64,000 bases of DNA, taken from assembly GCA_015680685.1 (NCBI GenBank), contig MNCI01035193.1, forward strand, positions 1 to 64,000, in the 5' to 3' direction. The position numbers and the translations under genes are program-made. The notes beneath the pieces were generated by a model. That model was not told the DNA's origin. It saw only the letters and a program-made list of their open reading frames with translations, and searched no databases. Position 1 is the first letter of the stretch. Each line of letters begins with the position of its first letter. The stretch comes from Gnetum montanum (taxonomy: Eukaryota; Streptophyta; Gnetopsida; Gnetales; Gnetaceae). This document shows, piece by piece, positions 24,241 through 34,076 of the stretch.

Positions 24241-26199
24241 TCATATGGGAACCTCAGTTCTTTTAAGTTTTTGTTTTACACATTTTTTTTACAAGTTTTT
24301 GTTTTCCAACATTTTTGTCTTACACCTTTTTGTTTTACAAATTTCTTTAACTTTTCTTATTTTTTGTTTTACAACTTTCTTTAACTTTTCTTGTTTTTGT
24401 TTTACAACATCGTTATACTTTTTCATTTTGTGTATGTGTGTGTGCGCGTGTGTTCCACCTTGTAAGTTTGTCCCCTAATAAGTGTTCGGACTGATGGTAT
24501 GAACTATTTTCTTATTTTATTGCTAATGTTTGGTTTTTACCTTTAAGTGACAATGTTGATACTAAGGTATGTTTCTTTTGATATAACAGGCAATGAGATC
24601 ACTTCATCCATCCATCCACCAGTTTCTATGGTCTCTCTAGGCTTGGAAATGTATAGTCCCCTTCTAAATAAGAACTTTAACGAATCGGTGACTGGGCATT
24701 TCTCAAACTAAGGAAGGACTCAAGGATTGAAAAGGGTGTGACTTCAAGGGAACTTGATGCTTCTTATGTTGGCTGTTCTCTTGGGTGCTTGGATGTTTTC
24801 TCCTTGATTTTTCTTGTCATTCCGATGTTACCCAATTATTGGAAGCTGAGCAATAAAAATAACAAAGTCTTTGCATAGTGTGGTTCTCATGCATAAAAAC
24901 ACAAAACAAAAAAAAAAGAAAAAGAAAAAGTGAGAATTCAAAGCACACCCCTTAGACAAAATAAACTTGGGCTACAAGCACTGGTTATGGAACCAAAGTG
25001 TTCCCTCTAAATAAGGTCCTTCTCGCTTCCCATTCTCTCCTTTGTTTCATCGGAATGGTGGTGGCTCTTTAGAGATACATTCTTGTTATTCAAGAGGATG
25101 GTTCGGCCAAACGTATTGATGCAAAGTCATTGGATGTGGTTGGTTTGAGGCTGGACTTGGAATGGGATTTACTAAGTTGCATTAATCATGAAACACACAA
25201 GGGGTTGTATACCACCTTGTCCTTGGGATTCCATTCCATTCTCTTCTCTTCATCCTTCTCTCCATTGTTCACCTCATTGCCGGTTGTATCATTAGTGTAT
25301 ATATTTTGGTTGATGCATTGTTTTCTTTTTGGTAAATTCTTGCGGTTAAGACTTTACCTCTTGTTCCAAATGCCATTCCCAGAGCCTATGAACTCTTTGA
25401 ATGTGGGTTTGTCAGGGCATTAAGGGCATGAGCCTGCTTTGGGGAGGATCCATTGACATTCCTATTTGGTGCATCAGTTAAATTCTTTTCTCTAACATTT
25501 TTTCAATTAATTTTATTTTGTTCATTTCCATCTTGACATCCATTTCATCGATGCTATCGTTGTATCTTTTTATCTATCCTTATTATTCCTTTTCTTTCTC
25601 CATTCTCGCACTATCGGAGGTTCGCGATTAGTCATGGGGGTGTGGGGCCCGATTTTTTCAAGTTTCTCTTAGCCCCGAATTTTTTTGATTTTTCCTAACC
25701 CCTACACCTTTAGTAGTCATCATTAATATATCTCTAGATCCATATCAGCCATACCACAACTCAGCCAATGGGCTTACACCGAAGCAAGGTATCAATTACA
25801 TGATGATTCATTTATCCTTGCTAATATAAGGTTGTGTTGTGTGTGCAGATGGCAATCATACAACAATGAAATTGGATCTGGAAGAAACATATGGAATGGA
25901 GCAGTGCTACAGTAGCTATGCAAGGAGTAAGATCGATGATGTGCTTATTGATGGACAACGAAAGGCAAAATCATGGCATTGGTAGTAGCAACATTTCTTT
26001 CTCTCTCTCTCTTTCTCAGCTTCCAACTAAGGCTTGACATCATTGTAATAAGGTGTTCACCCTTGTTGTCATGAACACCAGTTTTGTCAAGTCTTGTAAT
26101 GATGATCTGTTCACATGTCATCCCATTAGTTCCATTCCCCTCAATAATTCCATACCTTCCCAATATTATTGTAAGGAACTCAAGGATGAGTTTTCATTC
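24241..26199 (+). other. Element A non-coding region between protease and 3' LTR
   Basis: About 2 kb where an autonomous element would encode RT, RNase H and integrase. It opens with a T-rich tract of repeated TTTTGTTTTACA words (24267-24420), a TG/CG-rich tract (24430-24455), an A-rich tract (24898-24930) and a short (CT)n run near 25999-26018. D shows the same order in reverse, including GGGCATTAAGGGCATGAGCC, so the region is a fixed part of the family. No coding similarity is seen. Confidence 0.7.
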
Positions 26200-26212
26200 A
26201 GTCATGGGGGTA
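26200..26212 (+). promoter_or_regulatory. Polypurine tract of element A
   Basis: AGTCATGGGGGTA directly before the 3' LTR. The same motif precedes D's LTR on the minus strand. A second AGTCATGGGGG sits at the protease end (24212) and AGTCATGGGGGTG at 25632, so this purine motif occurs three times in A; only this copy abuts the LTR. Confidence 0.75.
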
Positions 26213-27021
26213 TCATGAGATGCGATATCGCATAAGCCACGATATCACGTATGCGATATCGCGTCATCCCCTGCAATACCGCGTACGCGATATCGCAGTC
26301 CGCCACCAAATCTATAAATAAGAGGTGGCACTCCTCTTATTTTCCATCTTGATCTAGAAGTAGGGAAACTCTAGTAGTTTGATCACTCCAGAGATAGATT
26401 ATTTTCCATGTACCCATAGCAGGAGTCCTAAAGTGAATGGATCTTTATTCGAGCAACATTGTACCTGAACACAAATTGTGTACAACAATAAAGATGAACT
26501 TGATTGGATAAACCTTGCAGTGCATGAAATAGGATTTTATTTATTATTTTCTCTCTAACCCTTAAACTCTTAGAATGCAGTATGAGTACGACTTGATTAC
26601 GAGCATCCAAGGATGTGTACGGTTAGTCAAGGAATCGGCTGCTCATCGNATTACGCGTGATGATCCCAGTGACGATTAGCATTTGGTAGCCACAGTTGCA
26701 TCAGTTTAGGTTGTGTACGATAAGTGGAAAGGGATGCTGATGCTAGTTAATTTAGACTTAGTTCTTAGTTAGAGTTAGTTAGCTTCTCAACCCTTCACCT
26801 CGATAGCATAGGAGAAAAACATAAAAGCTATAAAAATGATATACCTTAGACTTATTTAGCCATACACTATGAAAACTATAAGTAAGTCTAGGAAGACAAC
26901 GAATGGTTAACCTTAAGTATTCCATGAAGCGCATAGGCATTTAGTCTGCGGAGTTCGACTGGATTGTGCGTGCTACGCTCGTTTCGTATGGTTGAGTGTA
27001 GGGGTACCTCGCCACTCATCA
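26213..27021 (+). repeat. Element A 3' LTR (809 bp, contains one N)
   Basis: It begins TCATGAGATGCGATATCG (TGATGAG with one change) and ends GCCACTCATCA. TATA box at 26313. It matches the 5' LTR closely except that about 230 bp is missing at the single undetermined base 26649, where GCTGCTCATCG jumps to ATTACGCGTG. In the 5' LTR that interval holds the duplicated blocks, so the gap may be an assembly collapse. Followed by TSD ATGTG. Confidence 0.88.
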
Positions 27022-27047
27022 ATGTGCTTACAATGATCATGTATAAT

Positions 27048-27964
27048 TGATGAATCATCAGTTGGCTAGGTTATTTGATAATAGAGCTCCAATAATAGCG
27101 CTTTGATAATAAGGCCTTGACATTGGGTATCCGACGTTAGAGCCCAAATGTGACATTGGGTATCCAACATCAGGGGTTATACATTGGCCTATAAATATAG
27201 CACTTGAGCACATGGTTTGGGCATTTATTTTTGCATTAGTTTTGAATCACTTTTGCATTAGTTTTTCATAGTTTTGTCAATAGAGTAGTCAAATTCTTGC
27301 AATTTTATTATGTAATCTTAGAGAACATTCAGTAAGTGCCCATAGAGTGGATCTAAGTCAACTGTATGAAGTCTTATTTGACTGGCAATGTACTTGGACA
27401 TATTCCATGAGCAGCAATAAGATCAAGATTGATTCTTATTCATTGCATCACTTTAACTTAGATCAAATTTACTTTCCATGCAAATTACTTTTCATGTACT
27501 TAGTTAATATTTACATTTTCATGCATGTTAATTAATTAAGCACATAAGTATGATTACTTCGAGTATGCCTATGACTCTTGGTAATCCTAGCAATGCTTAA
27601 CGTTTGGTAACCCAGTAGCGTTATATGTGTTCAAGATGTGCACAAGAAGTGGGATCGGATACTTATGTTAGGGTAGTTGATTATTAATTAGTAATTAGAT
27701 TAGTTGAATTGATTATAAATTGAGTTTCAACCTATTTTTAATTATAGAATAATAAAATATAAAATAATAAAAACCATATGCCTCACTCTGGACTAAACCA
27801 TACGTGACAAAGCTACCAGTAGTCCAAGTGGGAAGACAACGAATTGCAATCAAGGCATAGCAATTTAGATGTCAAAACTAGTCCCATCCATGGAATTTGA
27901 CCAGATCATGCATGAATGCTTGTGATTCATATGGTTAGACATAGGGGTATCTTGCCACTCATCA
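27048..27964 (+). repeat. Solo LTR inside element B (917 bp)
   Basis: TGATGAATC at the left and TTGCCACTCATCA at the right are family ends. Flanks ATAAT (27043-27047) and ATATT (27965-27969) form a TSD with one change. TATA box TATAAATATAG near 27191, preceded by two copies of TGACATTGGGTATCC (27118 and 27154). Downstream it has AATAAGATCAAGATTG and ACTAGTCCCATCCATGGA, as in the degenerate LTR at 650-1494. No internal region follows, so it is the product of LTR-LTR recombination. Confidence 0.75.
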
Positions 27965-27990
27965 ATATTATAACTAATCTAGATAACTAG

Positions 27991-28014
27991 CACCTTCCCC
28001 AACAACAGTGTCAA
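27991..28014 (-). promoter_or_regulatory. Primer-binding site of element B (degenerate)
   Basis: On the minus strand TTGACACTGTTGTTGGGGAA directly follows the LTR end. It corresponds to the tRNA-Asp site of D, TTGGCACTGTTGCCGAGGAC, with C-to-T and G-to-A type changes. It fixes B's 5' end and orientation. Confidence 0.65.
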
Positions 28015-28395
28015 TGCTAAGTAGTGAGGTACCCCTACACCTAACCATATGAATCACAAGTATTCACACACAATTTAGTGGAATTTTATGGATGGGACTA
28101 GTCATGCATCTAAATCGTTATGTCTTGATTGTAGTTCATTGTCTTCCCACTTGGACTAGTGGTAGCTTTCTCACATACAATTTAGTCCAAAGTCAAGCAT
28201 ATGATAATTGATGTTGTTTGGCCCTAAGCTACTCCTAATGATGATAAAGAAAGCAATTATTTAATCTAATTAACAATGGAAGGTAAAGTCTAACTAGCCT
28301 AAGTGCAATGAGTATCCGTTTCTAACCTTTTGTGCATGCTTTGGACTTCATGCAACTACCATTGGGGTTACCAAGCATACCATTACTAGGTGTAC
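28015..28395 (-). repeat. Element B 5' LTR, inner part
   Basis: It aligns with 11599-11988 over its whole length, for example CCTAAGCTACTCCTAATGATGATAAAG against CCTAAGGTACTCC and the same tail. It breaks at 28395, where element C is inserted, and resumes at 33876. Confidence 0.82.
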
Positions 28396-28970
28396 TATCA
28401 CATCCCCATTCCCAAATGATGTTGTTACCTAATGAAGATGGTGTCTCTTCATAACAAGTGTTATTGTTAGCTTAACAAGACCCAAAAGGATAGCTATGAT
28501 TAAGACCTGAAAGGGTGCATTGTAATAATGAACATGTCTCTTAAGGTAATCTTTGGAGGTTTGACCTAAGGCATTTATACCTGGGGTTAGAGGTCATGCT
28601 AGCATGGAGTGTCAGAGCTAATACAAGCAAGTCCTAAGAAGCTGGGTGAAGTGGGATAGGAAGTGGACTAGCCATCCCTTTTGGCTAGGTTATAGGCCTA
28701 ACTAAGGTGGCAGTGCTGGATTGCCTCTAGGGGATAGATTTCAAAGGAAGAAAACCCCAAGGAACACTCTCAAAGTACAATCTAGATATGCTATTCCATA
28801 TTAATAAAACATTCTTTTCTTCCTCTTTTTACATTTTTCCTATTATTTACTTTATACATAATGTCGAATATCACATATATTTTGCATTTGATATATTTTT
28901 TGCATATGCATAATGTTTAATATATCATATATGTGATGTTTGCCATGACATCCAGGGATAGGATGTCATA
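28396..28970 (+). repeat. Element C 5' LTR (575 bp)
   Basis: It starts TATCACATCCCC (TGTCACATCCCC in the 3' copy) and ends GGATGTCATA. Inside are GGTCATGCTAGCAT, a TTTATACCTGGGG segment and a run of ATATCACATATATTTTGCAT words near the end. Direct alignment with 33294-33870 holds over the full length. Confidence 0.88.
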
Positions 28971-28972
28971 AT

Positions 28973-28984
28973 TGGTATTGGAGC
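28973..28984 (+). promoter_or_regulatory. Primer-binding site of element C, initiator-Met tRNA type
   Basis: TGGTATTGGAGC lies two bases after the LTR and differs from the well-known TGGTATCAGAGC by two bases. That site is used by Copia and several gypsy lineages and by small derivative elements. It separates C from the A/B/D family, which uses tRNA-Asp. Confidence 0.75.
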
Positions 28985-30200
28985 AAACCACGAGCCAAGG
29001 GTCATTTAGGACCATGGGCTGACTATAACATGAATTTGATGATGAGCCTTGAAGCCACAACACATGGAAAGCCATTGATCATCACTAGATGTACCATATG
29101 TTTGTGATGCAAGTCAAAAGATACCTTTCCATTGATTTCATGAACAATGGATCAAGTATCTAGATCCCAGCAATTAACAGAATTCTTTAATAGATATCAT
29201 TAATTGATAAAGATTTGAAGACACCTCATCAAGGTTTATTAATTATAAGAGATGTTGGTAAGACAATGATACACTGGTCCACGTAACTCTTACCCATCTT
29301 AATACTATAATTATTAATTGATTAGGATCATTGTTACATTTCTTTCAAGAAAGTTAGTAATCATGACCTAAATTGATCTTCTTCTTTTTTTTGAAATTCA
29401 CTATCCAAGTAATCTAGAAGATTTTAAGTTACCATATGTCAGCCTAGAAATGTCAATTCAACAAAATAGGCTAGTTTGGTCCTTTTAATTCTTGAAAACT
29501 CAAATTCATTTTTAAACTCTAAAACTATGTCCAACATGTAATACTTGTCGAGACGATTCCAACAGTACAAATTTCATCTCAATTGGACTTATGATTTGTG
29601 AGATATTGATGTTTAAAGTTTCTCATTATACGTGCATTAAAATAATATTAAATTATTATTATTATTATTGAAAAAAANNNNNNNNNNNNNNNNNNNNNNN
29701 NNNNNNNNNNNNTTATTTATTAAAAATTGAAAAAAATGATTGGGAGGTCGTGGGTTTGATCCCGCCTCAACTTAGTTTTATTTTTAAAAAATTAAAATAA
29801 GACATAATAAAATTTCAAATAATAATAATAATAATAAAACAAATTTATAAAAAAGATTTGTAGGCTGCACAGCCCCAACAAGAGCCATGCCAGCCCTATA
29901 GGCCATCCAAGGGCTATACAGGCCCTGTAAGTTGCACAAGACTTGCAAGCTGCGTTTGCCCTAATAGGGCTACCACAGCGCACAGGCCGCCATCGCCCTC
30001 TACCATGTGCCTCATCGCCCACCACACACACACTAATCCACCCCTCATGTAGCTGTGATAGCACCGTTGCTCCATCCTTTGTGCCCCCTATAATGCATGG
30101 GCCACCACGATGCTCCACCCCACCACCTCATTTCCATTAGCTATCGCCAAACACACCACTACCTTGTTGTGCCCACTGTCGCCACTGCCCACCCACTACC
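28985..30200. other. Element C interior, left part, with assembly gap
   Basis: No coding region seen. 29678-29712 is a run of 35 undetermined bases, directly after a TTA-repeat (29648-29669) and a short A run. A second ATA-repeat follows at 29818-29836. From 29860 the sequence turns C-rich. A short tRNA B-box-like motif at 29746-29765 was considered and rejected. Confidence 0.5.
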
Positions 30201-30203
30201 TAC

Positions 30204-30382
30204 ATCTACTACCATAAACTACCTCTTATGCCACCATAAACCACCTCCCATGTTGCCATAAACTACCTTCCACATTGCCAAACCACCTCTTGCGTCGCCA
30301 CAAACCACTTCACGTGCTGCCATAAATCATCTCCTGCCCCACCACAAATCGCCTCCTACACTACCATAAACTGCCTCTTCGA
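30204..30382 (+). repeat. C-rich minisatellite in element C
   Basis: About seven or eight imperfect units of 22-27 bp built on CCACCATAAACCACCTCC. Each consists of a purine-poor CATAAAC.ACCTC core and a variable GC-rich spacer. The composition contrasts strongly with the AT-rich LTRs on both sides. Confidence 0.75.
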
Positions 30383-30404
30383 ACACCATTGAACACACAT
30401 AGAA

Positions 30405-30645
30405 GTTTCACAAGCCCAGTCAAGGGGCCATGCAAGCTTAGTGATGGGCCATGCATGCCCTAAGACAAGCTAGTCTGGCCATGTGAAGGGTCGCGTAGGC
30501 CCCAAGAAGGGCCACACATGCCCTACAAAAGGGTAGTGTAGGCCTCAAACACAGGTCATGTGAGCCCAATAATGGACCACAAGGATCCTAAAAAAGGCTA
30601 CACAATCCTAGGGATGGGCCACACAGGCCTAGGCCACCCCACCTA
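30405..30645 (+). repeat. Second minisatellite in element C (GGGCCA/GGCCC type)
   Basis: About ten imperfect units of roughly 20-25 bp with cores such as GGGCCATGC, AAGGGCCACACATGCCCTA and GTAGGCC. It follows the C-rich array by about 25 bp. The two arrays use different units, so they arose independently. Confidence 0.65.
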
Positions 30646-31741
30646 GCATAGCCATTTTGTCTGCCAACTTCCTCATTGCTATTGTTGTTGCCACTAATGC
30701 TGATGTGCACCTTCATCTACCACATTGCCACCTAGGCCATTGTCAGCACACCACTGTGACCATTGTTGCCATTGACATGAAAATGGCAAATTCTCCGTCA
30801 CCTCATGAAAAAATTAAACCTTTCCGTTAATTAACAGAAAATTCAAAATTCCGTCATCAAACAGTTAATTTAAAAAATATATGTGAAAAATAGTTTTCAA
30901 AATTAGAATTTGGCATGATGGTAACAACAGAGACAAAAATTCCACAATTAAGCACACTCATGCTAGAGTAGAACTGGGATCGATGATCTCTTGGGAAGTC
31001 TTGTTTTTCATGCCAAAGGTTCTAGACTCTTAAAACCATAATGTTTGATTTTAGAAACCTTTTTTGGTGAACAAATAGTCATTTCCTATAGTTTTCAACC
31101 TTCTAGACACAATGGTAAAGTTAGATCCATCTCAATGAACCCTAAAATTAGTTTTTACTCCTTGCCCTATATAGTGCCTTCAAAAGTTTAATTTTCATGC
31201 AACTCAAGCATACAATGTCCATTTTCAACATATGAATAGTCATTTTCAACTTTTTTCACCCTTCTAAACTCAATGGTGAGGTTAGATTTATTATTTGGGC
31301 ACTCCATAATTCGAAGATATCATAAATTCAACCTTTTGAACTTTAAAATTTAGTATATAACGCTTGCAGATAGTCTTAAGATCACTATGGCATGTCATTA
31401 GTTGCACTGCTGGAGTCGGTGTTCTTAAGGGGGTAGGAAGGATGTTAAGAATTGGATAATATAGTTACATATTACTAAAATTATATGATGTCATTAAATA
31501 TTAGATAATGTAATTATAAAAATAGATAATGTAGCTATTTAGTTGATGTATTAGTTAATGATTAGTTGATGTATTAGCTGGAGAATTAGTTAAGAAAACA
31601 AAATAATCTTCAACCATGAAAAAAGTATATTAATCCATCCTACAATCAAAATATAGGAAAAACAACATGACGACTCCAAATCTTGTTTTGACAAGGAGTA
31701 TGATACTCATGATGAGAAATGATTTAGAAGAAAATCCAAGA

Positions 31742-32865
31742 ATGAGAATGAAGGTTGCAACATACAATGTGCTTGCAAGATCTTTAGCAAGTGAGAAATA
31801 ACATTTTCTATGTCCATCATGGACCTTAGATTGGCACTAATATCAATATCCATGCATCTTAGTAGAATTAGAAGATTTGGATGTGATGTCTTATGCTTAC
31901 AAGAAGTCTTGCCATGGGAATTTCTATATCAATTCAAACCAAATTTGGAAAAAATGGGATGCAAAGGTATTTATAAGCAAAAAGGTTCTTATGGAAGTTC
32001 TTCTTTTGAGCCATATAGATTAGCCTATTGTAGAAATCACAACATGGATGGTTGTGTGATCTTTTATGAAGAAGCCAAGTTTGAATTAATACAAATATTT
32101 GAATGGAGTTTAGAAAATATGATTTTTGAAATTTCAAAATGTCAAGCGATCGACAAGAAAGAACAGTTAAGATTTCAGAAAAACCACTTAGCCTTGGCAA
32201 TGATTCTAAAAGTTCATCTATCAAGAAGATGTGTATGCGTGGTTAACACACATTTGATTGCCAAACTAATATGTTCTAATGTTAGACTATGTCAAAGAGC
32301 ATACTTGTTTAAGCAAATGGAAGAATGTTTGAAGAATAAGTTATTACTAAGTTATATTGATCTAGTTCCATTTATTCTTTGTGGAGATTTCAATGCAAAA
32401 GTTAGAAGTAGTGTTTAACAATTTTTAAAATATGGATCTGTAAAGAAATCTTTGGAAGATAAACCTGACTTGAAGAAAATGTTTCCATCAATTCAACATG
32501 CAATTCCATTAGCCAGCGCATATTCTGCTTACTTTGAATCTTTAGTAGATAAATTAGATTCTAGAATTCAGGAATAAATAATGTTGATAGATAGCACTCA
32601 CCAAGAACCACAATTTACCAATTACTCTGCAATGATAATGAGGATGTATCAACAACATTCTTCATTGAGACTTTGGATTATATTTGGTATGATGCCCAAT
32701 TCTTTCAAGTTATCAAGTTACTAGAGTTGATTTCTACAAAAAGGTTGCGAAGAATCAAGATCAAGCCTTGTCATCCCGAACAAGACCATCCAATCACATT
32801 CCACTTATTGTAGAATTACAATTACTCTTATCAGTTCATAAGGTTGATCAAGAGCAAGAAGTATC
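31742..32865 (+). pseudogene. CCR4-type poly(A) deadenylase, processed and broken
   Basis: CCR4 nucleases shorten mRNA poly(A) tails and belong to the endonuclease/exonuclease/phosphatase fold. The motifs come in family order. ATG at 31742 gives VATYNVLARSLAS, then a stop and frameshift. The open stretch 31810-32418 holds CDVLCLQEVLPWEFL (catalytic Glu motif), a GYKGIYK-like strand, MDGCVIFYEEAKFEL, CVVNTHL and FILCGDFNAK. After a stop comes PSIQHAIPLASAYSAYF, then EPQFTNY, and after another shift TLDYIWYD, ending HPEQDHPITFHLL where the family has a terminal SDH motif. The leucine-rich N-terminus of yeast CCR4 is absent, as in many plant homologues. No introns interrupt about 1.1 kb, so it came from mRNA. 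At least three breaks make it non-functional. It lies in sense orientation between the LTRs of C. Confidence 0.85.
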
Positions 32866-33280
32866 TTACTCTTACTTTTATTTGATTAATCTTACTATTT
32901 TATTCATTTTATAAATTATATTTCAAATAGATAAGTAAAATATCTATGATAATAAAAATAGGGGATAAAGAAGTTGCCCTACCTTCACTTGGGTAAGCAA
33001 ATCCAAGTTGCACTTTGTGTGATCCTGGTTAGGATTGGTGATTGGTGGTTGATAAATACTTAATTCATCTTTTGTCATTATCTTAGAAAATGAAGTATCA
33101 AGAAAGTAATATTTAATTTTCCATATATTTTTCTCACTATATTTTGTTTATAGAATAAGCAAGAAATAATTTCAAGTTCAAAGGAGAAATCAAATAATTG
33201 GAGCATAGAATCATGAAAGAAAACACTGGAGCTAGAAAAAAGATAGAGAATCTAGACTCATTCAAGGACAAACGAAACCT

Positions 33281-33293
33281 AAGGGGGGTAGAT
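33281..33293 (+). promoter_or_regulatory. Polypurine tract of element C
   Basis: AAGGGGGGTAGAT immediately before the 3' LTR start TGTCACATCC. Position and base make-up are those of a plus-strand primer. Its presence with the primer site shows that C's replication signals are kept although its proteins are not. Confidence 0.75.
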
Positions 33294-33870
33294 TGTCACA
33301 TCCCCATTCCCAAATGATGTTGTTGCTTAATAAAGATGGAGTCTCTCCATAACAAGTGTTATTGTCATCTTAACAAGACCCAAAAGGGTAGTTGTGATTA
33401 AGACCTGAAAGGGTGCATTTTAATAACTGACATGTCTATTAAGGTAACCTTTGGGGGTTTGACCTAAGGCATTTATACCTGGGGTTAAAGGTCATGCTAG
33501 CATAGAGTGGTAGAGCCAATACAGGCAAGTCATGGGAAACTAGGTGAAGTAGAACAGGAAGTGGACTGGCCATCCCTTTTGGTTGGCTTATAGGCCTAAC
33601 CATGGTGGCAATGCTAGATTGCCTCTAAGGGATAGATGTCAAAGGAAGAAAACCTCAAAGAACTTTCTCAGAAAGCATGATTTGGATATGCTATTCCATA
33701 TCAATAAAGCATTCTTTATTTCCTCTTTTTGCATTTTCCTTATTATTTCGTTTATACATAATGTCGAATATCACATATATTTTGCATTTGGTATATTTTC
33801 TTCATATGCATAATGTCTAATATATCGTATATTTGACATTTTCCATGACATTTGAGGATAGTAAGTCACA
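33294..33870 (+). repeat. Element C 3' LTR (577 bp)
   Basis: It starts TGTCACATCCCC and ends GTAAGTCACA. It differs from the 5' copy by scattered single-base changes and small indels only. An open frame inside it (33583-33813) is not conserved in the 5' copy and is not a gene. Confidence 0.88.
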
Positions 33871-33875
33871 CGTAC

Positions 33876-34047
33876 CAAATGATAACACTACTAGGTTACC
33901 AAGTAGTTACACTTAAGTGCTTGCGATTAGTTGTACTTATTTCGCTTAATGATAGAAATAATAAAGAGCAATGAATGACAACATTAACTAAGGAAAACAA
34001 TAAACAATTAAGAAATTAACAATAATAAAGCTAAGTGGATGTTGCAT
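33876..34047 (-). repeat. Element B 5' LTR, outer part, truncated
   Basis: It resumes the alignment with 11988-12150 (GATAACACTACTAGGTTACCAAGTAG). Homology ends abruptly at about 34047, leaving 328 bp of the 881-bp LTR, including TATA and U3, missing. A 25-nt near-palindrome (34052-34076) follows the break. Confidence 0.75.
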
Positions 34048-34051
34048 TACT

Positions 34052-34076
34052 TCTCAAAAATTTCGAATTTTTGAGA
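34052..34076. repeat. Near-perfect 25-nt palindrome at the B truncation point
   Basis: Arms TCTCAAAAAT and ATTTTTGAGA surround TTCGA. It begins five bases after the last B homology. It could be a deletion or repair scar, or an unrelated hairpin. Confidence 0.6.

Larger units (their letters stand above)
19725..27021 (+). mobile_element. Element A: gag-protease LTR element without polymerase
   Basis: A complete insertion of 7297 bp with a perfect 5-bp TSD, ATGTG at 19720-19724 and 27022-27026. Order: 5' LTR, tRNA-Asp primer site, gag-protease frame, about 2 kb of non-coding DNA, polypurine tract, 3' LTR. No RT, RNase H or integrase is present in any frame, so it depends on enzymes made elsewhere. 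The layout equals that of D (57866 to window end) and of B before its insertions. It sits inside B's 5' untranslated leader, in the opposite orientation, and so is younger than B. Elements with gag only are known in plants; this family keeps protease as well. Confidence 0.9.
28396..33870 (+). mobile_element. Element C: LTR element without gag/pol, carrying a CCR4-like gene
   Basis: 5475 bp, flanked by TGTAC (28391-28395) and CGTAC (33871-33875), a 5-bp TSD with one change. It interrupts B's LTR precisely: the uninterrupted copy at 11980-11995 reads AGGCATACCAAACG where here AGGTGTAC and CGTACCAAATG flank the insertion. LTRs of 575 and 577 bp, an initiator-Met-type primer site and a polypurine tract are present. 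No gag, RT or integrase is readable in the 4.3 kb interior. Instead it holds two GC-rich minisatellites and an intronless CCR4-type pseudogene in sense orientation. It is a non-autonomous large-derivative type element with a captured gene. Confidence 0.88.
11599..34047 (-). mobile_element. Element B: nested LTR element with gag, minus strand
   Basis: Its 3' LTR (11599-12479) and 5' LTR (28015-28395 plus 33876-34047) align closely in the same orientation, for example at GGACTAGTGGTAGCTTTCTCAC. A degenerate tRNA-Asp primer site sits at 27991-28014, gag at 19665-17160 and a polypurine tract at 12480-12495. Inside it lie a foreign segment F (about 12.6-15.98 kb), element A (19725-27021), a solo LTR (27048-27964) and element C (28396-33870). 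After removing A, the solo LTR and C, about 8.7 kb remains, of which F is about 3 kb. The right LTR is truncated at 34047 beside a 25-nt palindrome, so the outer TSD cannot be checked. No polymerase was found. Confidence 0.75.

Noticed and set aside
24267-24460. Phe-rich 87-codon frame as a membrane protein
   Set aside because: It is made of the T-rich repeat TTTTGTTTTACA in the non-coding region after protease, and D does not keep it open.
29742-29767. B-box-like GTGGGTTTGATCCCGCC beside the assembly gap
   Set aside because: No A box at the right distance is visible, and the upstream side is undetermined bases, so a tRNA or SINE cannot be supported.
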